From Rhodobacteraceae bacterium HLUCCA12 (GTDB taxonomy: Bacteria > Pseudomonadota > Alphaproteobacteria > Rhodobacterales > Rhodobacteraceae), in NCBI GenBank assembly GCA_001314715.1, contig LJSV01000002.1, positions 248,001 through 312,000 of the forward strand: a stretch of 64,000 nt of DNA. Direction: 5' to 3'. The notes under the pieces are model-generated. The model searched no databases. It was not told where the DNA came from and saw only the letters and a program-made list of their open reading frames with translations. The translations under genes and the position numbers were made by a program. Below, piece by piece: positions 7,850-16,643 of this stretch; within the stretch, counting starts at the first letter, position 1; the number at the start of each line of letters is the position of its first letter.

Positions 7850-9169
7850 ATGGCCCGCCTGTACGAATCCGACGCCTATGACACCGGTCACTGGCCCGAC
7901 AGCCACTGGCGCGCCAGCGCCGGCGCCGCGGTGCAAATGCCGCCTTTCGAGGGCGAGGCCGAGACCGATGTGGCGATCATCGGCGCCGGGTATGCCGGTA
8001 TGAACGCGGCGCTGGAACTGGCCGAACGCTTCAGGATTCAGGCTACGGTGCTGGAGGCCGGTCAGCCCGGCTGGGGCGCCTCGGGTCGCAATGGCGGGTT
8101 TTGCTGCCGGGGCGGCGCGAAACTGACTGCGCAGCAGATCACGCGGCGCCACGGGGCCGCGGCGGCGCAGGAATGGCAGACATTCGAGCGCGCGGCGATC
8201 GAGCGGGTGCGCGACAATCTTTCACGCTACGAGATCGATGCCGAGACCGGGCCGGAGGGTGAGCTGTGCATGGCGCATTCGCCACGCGCCTTTGCCCGGA
8301 TGCAGGCCGCGCCGCTGGAGCCCGGCGCAGAGCTGATCCCGCGCGGGGCGCTTGGCGAACGCGGGTTTCACGCGGCCGGGCTTCATGGTGCGGTCCTGTC
8401 ACCCCACGGCTTTCCCCTGCACCCGTTGAAATATGCGCAGGGACTGGCGCGGGCGGTGCATACGGCGGGAATCGCGCTCCATGGCGACAGTGCCGTGACC
8501 GGTTTGTCGCGCAAGGGGGCGCATTGGCTGCTGGAGACGGCGCGCGGTCGTCTGCAGGCCCGCTCGGTCCTGATCGCCACCAATGGCTACAGCGACGAAT
8601 CCTTGCCGCCTTGGTTGCACGGGCGGATCTTTCCGCTGTTGTCGGCCATCCTTGTGACCCGACCGCTGACGGAGGGCGAATGCGCCGACCAGGGCTGGAC
8701 CAGCCGGGTCATGGCCTATGACAGCCGCAGGGTTCTGCACTACTACCGGCTGCTGCCGGATGGACGCTTTCTGTTCGGCGGGCGCGGCGGGGTCTCGGCG
8801 CGGGCCGCGGCGTTGACGGGCTTTCACGCCACGCTGCGAAGAGAGTTCGAGGCGATGTTTCCCGCCTTTGCCGGCGCGCCGACCGAGCGGTACTGGGCCG
8901 GTCTGGTGTGCATGACCGGCAGTTGGCGGCCCTTTTGCGGGCCGGTTCCGGACCAGCCGGGACTGTTCGCCGCGCTGGGCTGGCACGGGAATGGGGTTGC
9001 CGCCGCGTCCGAAGGCGGGCGGCGCATCGCCCAGGCGCTGGCGGGCGGGGCCAATCCGGCCCCGGCGATCACGCAGGCGCCGCTGGAGCGGTTTCCGCTG
9101 CCGTCGCTGCGCCGCCCGCTCAAGCGGTTGGCGGTGGGCGCGGCGAAGCTGGCCGATCGGCTGGGCTGA
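7850..9169 (+). CDS. FAD-dependent amine/amino-acid oxidoreductase (DAO family)
   Basis: A 439-residue flavoprotein of the D-amino acid oxidase-like family. The dinucleotide-binding motif VAIIGAGYAGMNAALELAE lies near residue 43, followed by ASGRNGGFCCRGG, a region typical of PuuB- and OrdL-like oxidases. The C-terminal FAD contact is in LFAALGWHGNGVAAASEGG. The family oxidises secondary or primary amines, for example gamma-glutamylputrescine. The divergent agmatinase gene makes a polyamine-related substrate likely, but no glutamylputrescine synthetase is in view. The ATG at 7850 has a weak ribosome site. Confidence 0.85.
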   Translation: MARLYESDAYDTGHWPDSHWRASAGAAVQMPPFEGEAETDVAIIGAGYAGMNAALELAERFRIQATVLEAGQPGWGASGRNGGFCCRGGAKLTAQQITRRHGAAAAQEWQTFERAAIERVRDNLSRYEIDAETGPEGELCMAHSPRAFARMQAAPLEPGAELIPRGALGERGFHAAGLHGAVLSPHGFPLHPLKYAQGLARAVHTAGIALHGDSAVTGLSRKGAHWLLETARGRLQARSVLIATNGYSDESLPPWLHGRIFPLLSAILVTRPLTEGECADQGWTSRVMAYDSRRVLHYYRLLPDGRFLFGGRGGVSARAAALTGFHATLRREFEAMFPAFAGAPTERYWAGLVCMTGSWRPFCGPVPDQPGLFAALGWHGNGVAAASEGGRRIAQALAGGANPAPAITQAPLERFPLPSLRRPLKRLAVGAAKLADRLG

Positions 9170-9253
9170 GCGGCGGACGGTTGCCGCCCGTCCCGCCAGC
9201 CGCTAAGCAAAGGAGCGGCCCAGCGGCGGCGCGTGTCAGAGCAGGAGTGCGCA

Positions 9254-10102
9254 ATGTCCCCCACCGATACCGGCGAGCATTTCGCGCGCCTGCGGCACTA
9301 TTTCGCCCGCTCCGAGCGCAACTACGAGTTGATGCTAGGCGGGGCCAAGCATTTCGGCTATCACCCCGACGACCGGCGGGTCAGCGAGCGCGAGGCGCAG
9401 GGGCTGCTGCATGACCTGGTTGCCGAACGACTGGCCCTGGGCCCCGGGGACCGTGTGCTGGATGCGGGGTGCGGGCAGGGGGTAGTCGCCTGCGACCTGG
9501 TGCGCAAGACCGGATGCCGGATCGACGGGATCACGGTGCTGGATTTCGAAGTGCCCAAGGCCGAGGCGCGCGCCCGCGCCGCCGGGGTCGAGGCGCGCAC
9601 CCGGTTTCAGATCATGGATTACAGCGAAACGGGTTTCGACGACGCCGCTTTCGATGCGATCTACACCACCGAGACCTTGTCGCATTCGCCCGATATCCGC
9701 CGCACGCTGCACGAGTTGAACCGTGTGCTCAAGCCCGGTGGCCGGGTGGCGTTTTTCGAGTATTCGATTGCCGAGACCGAGGCCTTCAGCCCCCGCGAAT
9801 GGACCCTGTTCGAACGCATCGCCCGCGGATCGGCGATGGTGGGGCTGCACGAGTTCCGCAACGATCGCTTTCACGACGTGATGGAGGAGGCCGGGTTTCG
9901 CGATGTCCGGACCGAGAACATCACCGCCAATATGCTGCCCTCGCTCAGACGGCTGCAACGCCTGGCGCTCTTGCCGTATTACCTTGTGACCTGGCCCCTG
10001 GGCCGGCAGGAGCGCAACCCCAATCGCAGCGCGGCGGTGGTCTACCACGCGATGGTGCGCAAGGGTCTGGTGCGATACAATATCTTCACCGCGCGCAAGT
10101 GA
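9254..10102 (+). CDS. SAM-dependent methyltransferase
   Basis: A 282-residue class I methyltransferase. Motif I (VLDAGCGQGVVACDL) is near residue 66, post-I ITVLDFEVPKAEAR follows, and the motif III-like HELNRVLKPGGRVAFFEYS is clear. The N-terminus (YELMLGGAKHFGYHP) and the C-terminal half resemble the sterol or tocopherol type of small-molecule methyltransferase. The substrate is not known. I used the ATG at 9254 because AGGAG lies eight bases upstream; a GTG at 9233 has no such site. It reads away from the oxidase gene with an 84-bp gap. Confidence 0.83.
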   Translation: MSPTDTGEHFARLRHYFARSERNYELMLGGAKHFGYHPDDRRVSEREAQGLLHDLVAERLALGPGDRVLDAGCGQGVVACDLVRKTGCRIDGITVLDFEVPKAEARARAAGVEARTRFQIMDYSETGFDDAAFDAIYTTETLSHSPDIRRTLHELNRVLKPGGRVAFFEYSIAETEAFSPREWTLFERIARGSAMVGLHEFRNDRFHDVMEEAGFRDVRTENITANMLPSLRRLQRLALLPYYLVTWPLGRQERNPNRSAAVVYHAMVRKGLVRYNIFTARK

Positions 10103-10128
10103 CCTGCGCTGCAAGCGAACCCGATGGC

Positions 10129-10234
10129 CTGCTGCGCAGACGCCTTTTGCGCCGCTGCGCGGCGGGTCAGGGGGCGCTGCCCCCTCTTGGCCTGCGGCCA
10201 ATTCACCCCCGGCGTATTTATGGGCAAGATGAAG
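10129..10234 (+). repeat. Stacked-hairpin intergenic element, copy 2 of the dispersed repeat
   Basis: Four tight hairpins with three-base loops follow each other: a 4-bp one at 10129-10139, a 6-bp one at 10150-10164 (CGCCGC/GCGGCG), one at 10170-10184 (GGGGGC/GCCCCC) and one at 10187-10201 (TTGGCC/GGCCAA). They end in CACCCCC and the core GCGTATTT...GGGCAAGATGAAG at 10212-10234. This fills most of the 294-bp gap before surE; the rest (10235-10396) shows no gene. Confidence 0.65.
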
Positions 10235-10396
10235 CAGGCGGTTGCGCCCCTTGCTGCCCGTCTGGCGGGCATTGCCGCGGACAAGGGGCGCATCGGCCTG
10301 CCGCACTGCGGCCTGTCGCGATCGCAGCTATTGCCGCCCCCGGCGCCCTGCACTAAGCAGTGGGCAGGCGGACAGGCGCGTTTGGGAAGGGTTTTC

Positions 10397-11182
10397 ATGC
10401 GGATTCTGGTTACCAATGACGATGGCATCAACGCGCCAGGGCTGAAGGTCATGGAGGCGATCGCCGCCGAGATCGCCGGACCGAAGGGCGAGGTCTGGGT
10501 CGTTGCTCCGGCTTTCGAGCAGTCGGGCGTGGCGCACAAGATCAGCTATACCCATCCGATGATGATCGCCAAGCTGGAACAGCGCCGCTATGCCGCCGAG
10601 GGCAGCCCGGCCGATTGCGTTCTGGCCGGCTATTACGAGGTCTTGCAGGGCGGTCGACCGGACCTGGTGCTGTCGGGCGTCAATCGCGGCAACAATTCGG
10701 CCGAGAATGCGCTGTATTCCGGCACTGTCGGCGGGGCGATGGAGGCCGCGCTGCAAGGGCTGCCGGCGGTGGCGCTGTCGCAATACATGGGGCCCCGGAC
10801 CGAGGAGATGTCCGATCCGTTCGAGCCCGCGATCGCCCATGGTGTCGGCGTGATCCGCGCCCTGCTGGAGCGCGGGTTGTGGGACGCGGGCGATTACCGG
10901 CTGTTCTACAATGTGAACTTTCCGCCGGTGCCGGGCGATCACGTGCGCGGCATGAAGGTCTGTGCCCAGGGCTACCGCAAGGACACTTTTTTCGGGGTCG
11001 AGCCGCATATCTCGCCCTCGGGGCGAAAATTCCTGTGGATCAAGGGCGGGCCGCAGCATCTGCCCACCGCCGAGGGCACCGATGCCGCCGCCAATCTGGA
11101 TGGCTGGATCTCGGTCACGCCGATGCGGGCCGATCTGACCGCGCATGACGCGATCGAGGCCCTGCGGGAGCGGCTTGAATGA
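10397..11182 (+). CDS. surE: 5'/3'-nucleotidase SurE
   Basis: A 261-residue SurE phosphatase. The metal-binding start [15 protein letters not shown], the loop [14 protein letters not shown] and the conserved [19 protein letters not shown] are all present. The enzyme removes phosphate from nucleoside monophosphates and acts in stationary-phase survival in E. coli. The ribosome site GGGAAGGG precedes the ATG. The gene overlaps pcm by four bases (ATGA) and is the first of the classic surE-pcm-nlpD group. Confidence 0.94.
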   Translation: MRILVTNDDGINAPGLKVMEAIAAEIAGPKGEVWVVAPAFEQSGVAHKISYTHPMMIAKLEQRRYAAEGSPADCVLAGYYEVLQGGRPDLVLSGVNRGNNSAENALYSGTVGGAMEAALQGLPAVALSQYMGPRTEEMSDPFEPAIAHGVGVIRALLERGLWDAGDYRLFYNVNFPPVPGDHVRGMKVCAQGYRKDTFFGVEPHISPSGRKFLWIKGGPQHLPTAEGTDAAANLDGWISVTPMRADLTAHDAIEALRERLE

Positions 11183-11829
11183 GTGCAGGTGCCGGGCAAG
11201 CCGAACGGATCATGCGCTTCATCTATGCGCTGCGATCAAAGGGCGTGACCGATCCCGCGGTGCTCAGGGCGATGGAGCGGATCGACCGCGGTGCCTTCGT
11301 GCGCGGCATCTTTGCCGAACGCGCCTATGAGGACATGCCGCTGCCCATTGCCTGCGGCCAGACCATCAGCCAGCCGTCGGTCGTGGCGCTGATGACCGAG
11401 GCGCTGGAGGTCACGCCACGCGACAAGGTTCTGGAGGTCGGCACGGGGTCGGGATACCAGGCCGCGATCCTGAGCCAGCTTGCGCGAAGGGTCTATACGG
11501 TTGAGCGTCACAGGCGCCTGGTGCTGGAGGCGCGCGCCGTGTTCGAGGCGCTCGATCTCGTCAATATCACCGCCTTGTCGGCCGATGGCTCGTTCGGTCT
11601 GCCCGAACAGGCGCCGTTCGACCGGATCGTGGTCACCGCCGCCGCCGAAGACCCGCCCGGCCCGCTTCTGGCGCAGCTGCGCGAGGGCGGGATCATGGTG
11701 GTGCCGGTCGGACAGTCAGACACGGTCCAGAGCCTGATCAAGGTACGCCGCACCGCCAGCGGCTATGACTACGAGGAGTTGCGCCCGGTGCGTTTCGTTC
11801 CGCTTCTGGAAGGCATGGCGCAGGAGTGA
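11179..11829 (+). CDS. pcm: Protein-L-isoaspartate O-methyltransferase
   Basis: A 216-residue repair methyltransferase. Family motifs are [19 protein letters not shown] (the isoaspartate-binding region), the SAM-binding [15 protein letters not shown] and [14 protein letters not shown]. It methylates isoaspartyl residues in aged proteins so they can return to aspartate. It is coupled to surE by a four-base overlap and followed 156 bp later by the NlpD-like gene, as in many proteobacteria. The length and motif order are normal. Confidence 0.94.
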   Translation: MSAGAGQAERIMRFIYALRSKGVTDPAVLRAMERIDRGAFVRGIFAERAYEDMPLPIACGQTISQPSVVALMTEALEVTPRDKVLEVGTGSGYQAAILSQLARRVYTVERHRRLVLEARAVFEALDLVNITALSADGSFGLPEQAPFDRIVVTAAAEDPPGPLLAQLREGGIMVVPVGQSDTVQSLIKVRRTASGYDYEELRPVRFVPLLEGMAQE

Positions 11830-11918
11830 TCCGCCCGCCCGACCGGGGGCGGGTGTGGGGCTTTTGCACCACACATTGCGGTGATAGGGTGAATTCCGAA
11901 GGAAATTGGGGTATATGA

Positions 11919-11935
11919 GGGCGCATTGAGCGCCC
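11919..11935 (+). repeat. Small hairpin ahead of nlpD
   Basis: GGGCGC and GCGCCC around a 5-base loop, 50 bp before the nlpD start. It could be a weak end for the surE-pcm transcript or a leader structure. Confidence 0.3.
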
Positions 11936-11985
11936 GTGCACCGATCGCGGGCATCCCGGAATGGCAAGAACAAGCTGGGGCAGGC

Positions 11986-13248
11986 ATGAGCAGGACATCG
12001 ATGACACCGACCGCATTCCCGATCCGTTTGGCGCCGGGACGCGCGCCGCTTGCGATCACCGCACTCGCCTTTGCGCTTTCGGCCTGTGGCGGGGGCGATC
12101 TGGACTGGGATCTGCGTCGCGGCAACACCTTCTCGACCGCCGAGGCGGCCCGGCAGGCCGAGTCGCGCCGGCCCGAGCCGGATGAGCGCGGGGTGATCTC
12201 GTATTCAGGATACCAGGTGGCGGTTGCCCGGCGGGGCGACACGGTGCGCGATGTCGCGCAACGCCTTGGGGTCGATGCGGAGGCCCTGGCGCGGCACAAT
12301 GCGATCGACACCGATACGGTGCTGCGTGGCGGCGAGACGCTGGTTCTGCCCTCGCGGGTGTCCACCGACGGGGGCGACGATTCGATAGCCGTGACCGCGC
12401 TGGACGATGATGCGGACCGCGACGAGCGCGGCACCGCCGCCCCATCCGGGGACGAGCCGGTCCGCCACGAGGTGGAGCGCGGTGAAACCGTCTTCACGAT
12501 CGCGCGGCTTTACGATGTTTCCGCCCGGTCGCTGGCCGAATGGAACGGCCTGCCCGCCGACATGTCGGTGCGCGAAGGGCAGATCCTGATCGTGCCCATG
12601 CCGCAAAGCATTAGCGACGCCGCGCAGGGCCGCACGGCCGCACGCCCGCAAGCGCGCGATGGCGACACGTCGGCGCCAGCGGAATTGCCGGGAACCGGCT
12701 CGCCCTTGCCGCCCCCCGAGCCGGAAGGCGATGCGGAGGAGCGGTCTTCCGGAACCAGCGCCCCAGGTCAGGGGTCGCCAACACCGGCGCCGCCCTCGTC
12801 CTCGCAGCCGCTGCCCGAGGATGATCCCGAGCCGGCCGGTCAGGGAGACCCCGACACCGAGGAGCGGGTTGCCGACATGTCGGGCGACCGCACCGAGGGT
12901 GCGCAACTGGCGATGCCGGTCGAGGGGCGGATCATTCGCGCTTATGAGCCCGGCTCGAACGACGGGATCGGCATTGGTGCTCCGGCGGGAACGCCGGTGC
13001 GCGCTGCGGCCGGCGGAACCGTGGCCGCAATCACCGAAGACACCGACCAGGTGCCGATCCTGGTGATCCGGCATGAAAGCAATCTGCTGACGGTCTATGC
13101 CAATATCGACGATATCCGCGTCGAACGCGGCGACAACGTCTCGCGCGGGCAGACGATCGCGACGGTGCGGCAGGGCGATCCGTCCTTCCTGCATTTCGAG
13201 GTGCGCGACGGCTTTGACAGTGTCGATCCGGTTTCCTATCTGCAATAG
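11986..13248 (+). CDS. nlpD: NlpD-like lipoprotein: two LysM domains and a degenerate LytM/M23 domain
   Basis: A 420-residue lipoprotein. The signal ends in ALSACGGG, so Cys is probably acylated. Two LysM domains follow (about residues 72-120 and 155-205), then a Pro/Ser/Glu-rich linker and a C-terminal M23 domain from about residue 310. The zinc motifs are eroded: the first His-Asp set reads GIGIGAPAGTPV, the second reads YANIDD, and only LHFEVR remains. This is the state seen in NlpD/EnvC, which activate amidases rather than cut peptidoglycan. An in-frame ATG at 12001 is an alternative start. It faces amiC across 6 bp. Confidence 0.86.
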   Translation: MSRTSMTPTAFPIRLAPGRAPLAITALAFALSACGGGDLDWDLRRGNTFSTAEAARQAESRRPEPDERGVISYSGYQVAVARRGDTVRDVAQRLGVDAEALARHNAIDTDTVLRGGETLVLPSRVSTDGGDDSIAVTALDDDADRDERGTAAPSGDEPVRHEVERGETVFTIARLYDVSARSLAEWNGLPADMSVREGQILIVPMPQSISDAAQGRTAARPQARDGDTSAPAELPGTGSPLPPPEPEGDAEERSSGTSAPGQGSPTPAPPSSSQPLPEDDPEPAGQGDPDTEERVADMSGDRTEGAQLAMPVEGRIIRAYEPGSNDGIGIGAPAGTPVRAAAGGTVAAITEDTDQVPILVIRHESNLLTVYANIDDIRVERGDNVSRGQTIATVRQGDPSFLHFEVRDGFDSVDPVSYLQ

Positions 13249-13254
13249 CACGGT

Positions 13255-14484
13255 CTAGTGCCGGCGCAGGGCCGCGCGCTGGGCCTCGTCCGCGACCCAG
13301 TCGCGAAGTCCGTCGCCGATGGCGCGAGTCATGCGCGCGCGCCAGTCGGGATCGCGCAGGTCGGCCAGGTCGCGTGGGCTGGACATGAAGCCGATCTCAA
13401 GCAGGATCGACGGGATGTCCGGCGCCTTGAGGACGGAAAAGGCGGCCTCTTGCCGGGGGCGGCTGTGAGTGGTCAGACCGGCATCGCCGATGGTTTGCAG
13501 CAGGGTTTCGGCCAGACGATCCGTCACCGGCGAGGTTTCGGTGCGCGCGATATCCATCAGAACATGGGCCACGGCATCGTCGGCGCCGCTCAGATCGACG
13601 CCGCCGCCAAGAAGATCGGCGCGGTCGTGGCGTTCGGCAAGGGCCGCCGCGGCGGCATCGCTGGCATCCTCGGCCAGGGTATAGAGTGTGGCACCGCTGG
13701 CGATACCTTCGGGCAGGGCGTCGGCGTGAAGCGACAGAAAGACATCGGCCTCCGCCTGGCGCGCGACACGGATGCGGGCCTCAAGGGACACGAAATGATC
13801 GTCATTGCGCGTCAGGACCACCTCGAAACCATCACGGCGGCGCAGGTCTTCGGCCAGTTCGCGGGCAAAGCCCAGCATCAAATCGGCCTCGCGCAGGCCA
13901 TCGCGTTCCGCGCCCGGATCGACGCCGCCGTGGCCGGGGTCGAGCACCACGACCGTCGGCCGCTGTCCCAGCGGGGCGGGGGGGCGCGCGTCCTGATCAG
14001 TGCGTTGTCCCGTGTCGGGCTCTGCCCGGCTTGCGAAGTCCTCGGCACTCACCGGCACCAGGCGCAGCCGCAGACGCGCGGACCCGGTGTCGGGGTCGGT
14101 CTGCATGGCGACGGTGTCGAACGCCATCGGACGTGACAGTTCCAGCACCATGCGCGACCAGCCGCCGCCCGCGCGTCCGACCCGCAGATCGGCAAGCGGG
14201 GCGGGGCGGGGCAGGGACTCGGGCTGCAAGCCGGTCCAGTCCACGCGCCTGAAATCGACGATTGCGCGCATCGGTGCGTCGCGCAGGTGCACGCGATGCG
14301 GCACCGGCTGGGTCAGCGGCAGTTCGAGAACCAGCGCGTCCGCGTCGCCGCGCACTTCTGCCGGCCCGGTGATCCGGGCGATCCCGCCCCGTTCCTGGGC
14401 CAAGGCCGCGGCCGGCCAGACCAGGGCCAGCACTGCCAGGAATGCGGGCCACACCGGGCGCCGTCTGCGTCGAATGGGTGTCAT
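13255..14484 (-). CDS. amiC: N-acetylmuramoyl-L-alanine amidase (AmiC type)
   Basis: A 409-residue exported amidase. A signal peptide (PAFLAVLALVWPAAALAQ) is followed by an N-terminal AMIN-like domain (GDADALVLELPLTQPVPHRV to about residue 160) and the Amidase_3 domain. Zinc and catalytic residues lie in LDPGHGGVDPGA, GLREADLML, FLSLHADA and LLEIGFMSS. The enzyme cleaves the bond between muramic acid and the peptide stem during cell separation. The ATG at 14484 has AAGG six bases away; one at 14502 is also possible. The convergent neighbour is a degenerate NlpD-like factor, the kind that switches on such amidases. Confidence 0.92.
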   Translation of the reverse strand: MTPIRRRRRPVWPAFLAVLALVWPAAALAQERGGIARITGPAEVRGDADALVLELPLTQPVPHRVHLRDAPMRAIVDFRRVDWTGLQPESLPRPAPLADLRVGRAGGGWSRMVLELSRPMAFDTVAMQTDPDTGSARLRLRLVPVSAEDFASRAEPDTGQRTDQDARPPAPLGQRPTVVVLDPGHGGVDPGAERDGLREADLMLGFARELAEDLRRRDGFEVVLTRNDDHFVSLEARIRVARQAEADVFLSLHADALPEGIASGATLYTLAEDASDAAAAALAERHDRADLLGGGVDLSGADDAVAHVLMDIARTETSPVTDRLAETLLQTIGDAGLTTHSRPRQEAAFSVLKAPDIPSILLEIGFMSSPRDLADLRDPDWRARMTRAIGDGLRDWVADEAQRAALRRH

Positions 14485-14666
14485 CTCTGCCTTGCCGGTC
14501 ATTGCCCGCCGCGCGGTTGGGTGCAGCTTATCGGAACCCGGCGGGCCGTGGAATCCCCCACCGGGTATCACGTTCGCTTCAATGGGGTCGCGCCAGGCCG
14601 ATCCGGGGTTGATCTTGGGACGCGGGCCGGTCCAGAATCGGCGGAACCTTGCCAACAGGAGCCCGC

Positions 14667-15437
14667 ATGTTTCGATCTTTCGCCGTTTCGGCCGCAACCG
14701 CCCTTGCCCTTGCGTCGCCGCTTGCCGCGCAAAGCGGCGGGTTCGGCGAGGATCTTGACGACGAGGGGCGCGCGGCCCTGCGCGCCGAGATCCGCGACTA
14801 CCTGATGGCGCATCCCGAGGTGATCTTCGAGGCGGTCGCCGAGTTCGAGCGGCGCAATGTCGAACAGCAGGCCGACATGGATGCAACGCTGGTCGAGATC
14901 AATGCCGACGACATCTTTGACGACGGCTATTCCTGGGTCGGCGGGAACCCGGACGGGGACATCACGCTGGTCGAATTCATGGATTATCGGTGCAGCTTCT
15001 GCCGCCGGGCCTTTCCGCAGATGATGGACTTTGCCGAATCCGACGGCAATGTGCGTCTTGTCGTCAAGGAATTTCCGATCCTCGGGCCCGAATCCGAGAC
15101 CATGAGCCGGTTTGCCGTGGCGGTGCATCAGCTGGGCGGCGATGAGACCTATTTTGCGGCGCATGAGCGCCTGATGTCCTGGGAGGGCGAAGTGCGCGAC
15201 AGCGCGCTGGGCGGGCTGGCGAGCGAACTCGGCCTTGACGCCGAGGCGGTGCTGGAGCGCATGGACACCGCGGCCGTGAGCGAGATCATATCATCCAACC
15301 GCGCGCTGGCGCAGCGGCTTCAGATCAGCGGCACGCCCAGCTTCGTCATGGGAACAGCCGATGGCAACGCCGAGATGCTGCGCGGTTTCCTGCCGGCAGA
15401 GGAATTGCACAACCTGGCATCGCAATTGCGGGGTTGA
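14667..15437 (+). CDS. Periplasmic DsbA-family thiol-disulfide oxidoreductase
   Basis: A 256-residue exported thioredoxin-fold protein. The signal (SFAVSAATALALASPLAAQ) is followed by a helical stretch and the redox site CSFC at residues 109-112. The cis-proline loop is SGTPSFVMG. It resembles the DsbA/Com1-like proteins of alphaproteobacteria, which form or shuffle disulfides in the periplasm; the N-terminal helical part (DDEGRAALRAEIRDYLMAHP) is the DSBA-associated segment. AGGAG lies seven bases before the ATG. It diverges from amiC with a 182-bp gap in which I see no further gene. Confidence 0.88.
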   Translation: MFRSFAVSAATALALASPLAAQSGGFGEDLDDEGRAALRAEIRDYLMAHPEVIFEAVAEFERRNVEQQADMDATLVEINADDIFDDGYSWVGGNPDGDITLVEFMDYRCSFCRRAFPQMMDFAESDGNVRLVVKEFPILGPESETMSRFAVAVHQLGGDETYFAAHERLMSWEGEVRDSALGGLASELGLDAEAVLERMDTAAVSEIISSNRALAQRLQISGTPSFVMGTADGNAEMLRGFLPAEELHNLASQLRG

Positions 15438-15611
15438 TTGCGCCGCGGATTCGTCCGGGCGAGGCACGGTGGCGAATTGCCTGGTTTAAGGGCATTTTGC
15501 GCTTGATAATTGGGCGGTGCCTTTGCAAATTGCGACTGCTGCGTTCGGCCGGGCACAGACGTTCAGGCCCGAACGGCAACTTGGAAAGTGAGAATATTGT
15601 TTGCCAAGCCC

Positions 15612-16631
15612 ATGATTTATCGGGCATTCCGGTCGTTCTGGCACGGGGTGTTCGGTCTTTTGTTCCTGCTGATGGCAGGGCTGACCCCGGTTCCGGCGGT
15701 CGCGTCGGACGTGCCGGGGGCGAACGATCCAGCCTTTGTCGAGGCGCTGGAGCATTGGCTGGACGATGACGAGGAAGCGGCAATCCGGGCGTTGTCGGAA
15801 CGGGCACGCGCCGACAATCGTGCCGCGCAGATCCTGCTGGGTCTGATCGACAAGAGCCCCGCCTTGCAGGGGCCGTGGCTGGCACATCTGCCGCGCGACG
15901 ATCGGATCGCGCTGTTGCGCGCGCCCGGCGGAATGTCGGGGCGAAGATGGCTGAACGCTGCGGCCGACCACCCGCTGGCTGAAAACTGGCTGGCCCTCTT
16001 GTCGGTCGAGGCCGGTTTGTCAGTGGTGGAAGAGTTTCGCGACATGGGCGAAGATCGGGCCGCCCGCGAGGCGCTGGTCGCCTTGGCGGCGCGCGAGCAT
16101 GCCGATCTGCGCAGCGCCGCGCCCGAGGCGCTGGACCCCGAACTGCTGTATCTGGCCTGGCGCAACGCCGGTGACGAACGGCGGTCCGAACTGCTGTCGC
16201 ATGTCCCTGAAGCGCATCCGCAACGCGCGATGATGGGCGAGGGCCAGGACGAAAGCGCCCTTCAGGACTGGCTTGAAAACGCGCCCGCCGCCGCGCCGCT
16301 GCGTGTGTTGTGCACTGCCCGATGCGGCGCCACGCGCGACACCTGCCTGAGTGGTGCCTACGATGCGCTTTCCAGTCACAATGCCCTCTTGATCATGGGC
16401 AGCCCGGCCGAGTCGCTGGTGTCGCAAGAGGCGTTTTTGGAAAGTCCGCGCGGGCAGGCCGCCGTTTTGCGGCGGATCTTGCAAAGTAACGATGCCCGCG
16501 GGCGCGGTGCCATGATCGCACAAATGCAGGACCGTGATGCATGTCTGGCCGAGGTCCTCAGCGAGGAGCAGGCGCGCTATCACTATCACCGGCCCGGCAT
16601 CGAAGATGGCGCGCCTGTCACAGCGGACTGA
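15612..16631 (+). CDS. Exported protein of unknown function with a Cys-rich segment
   Basis: A 339-residue protein I do not recognise. It has a signal peptide or anchor (GVFGLLFLLMAGLTPVPAVAS) and then a mainly helical, acidic and Ala/Leu-rich body that may consist of TPR- or Sel1-like helical pairs (AIRALSERARADNRAAQILLG). A Cys cluster in the second half (LCTARCGATRDTC) is unusual for the rest of the protein and could hold a disulfide pair or metal. A TTG 15 bases upstream, after GGAAAGTGAG, is an alternative start. It ends 12 bp from prs, which is convergent. Confidence 0.68.
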   Translation: MIYRAFRSFWHGVFGLLFLLMAGLTPVPAVASDVPGANDPAFVEALEHWLDDDEEAAIRALSERARADNRAAQILLGLIDKSPALQGPWLAHLPRDDRIALLRAPGGMSGRRWLNAAADHPLAENWLALLSVEAGLSVVEEFRDMGEDRAAREALVALAAREHADLRSAAPEALDPELLYLAWRNAGDERRSELLSHVPEAHPQRAMMGEGQDESALQDWLENAPAAAPLRVLCTARCGATRDTCLSGAYDALSSHNALLIMGSPAESLVSQEAFLESPRGQAAVLRRILQSNDARGRGAMIAQMQDRDACLAEVLSEEQARYHYHRPGIEDGAPVTAD

Positions 16632-16643
16632 CGCGGACGCGCG

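Noticed and set aside
9233-9253. GTG at 9233 as the methyltransferase start
   Set aside because: No ribosome site precedes it, whereas AGGAG sits eight bases before the ATG at 9254.
15503-15531. TTGATA-17-CAAATT as a promoter for the gene at 15612
   Set aside because: The -10 matches only three of six positions and the gap is long enough to yield such matches by chance.
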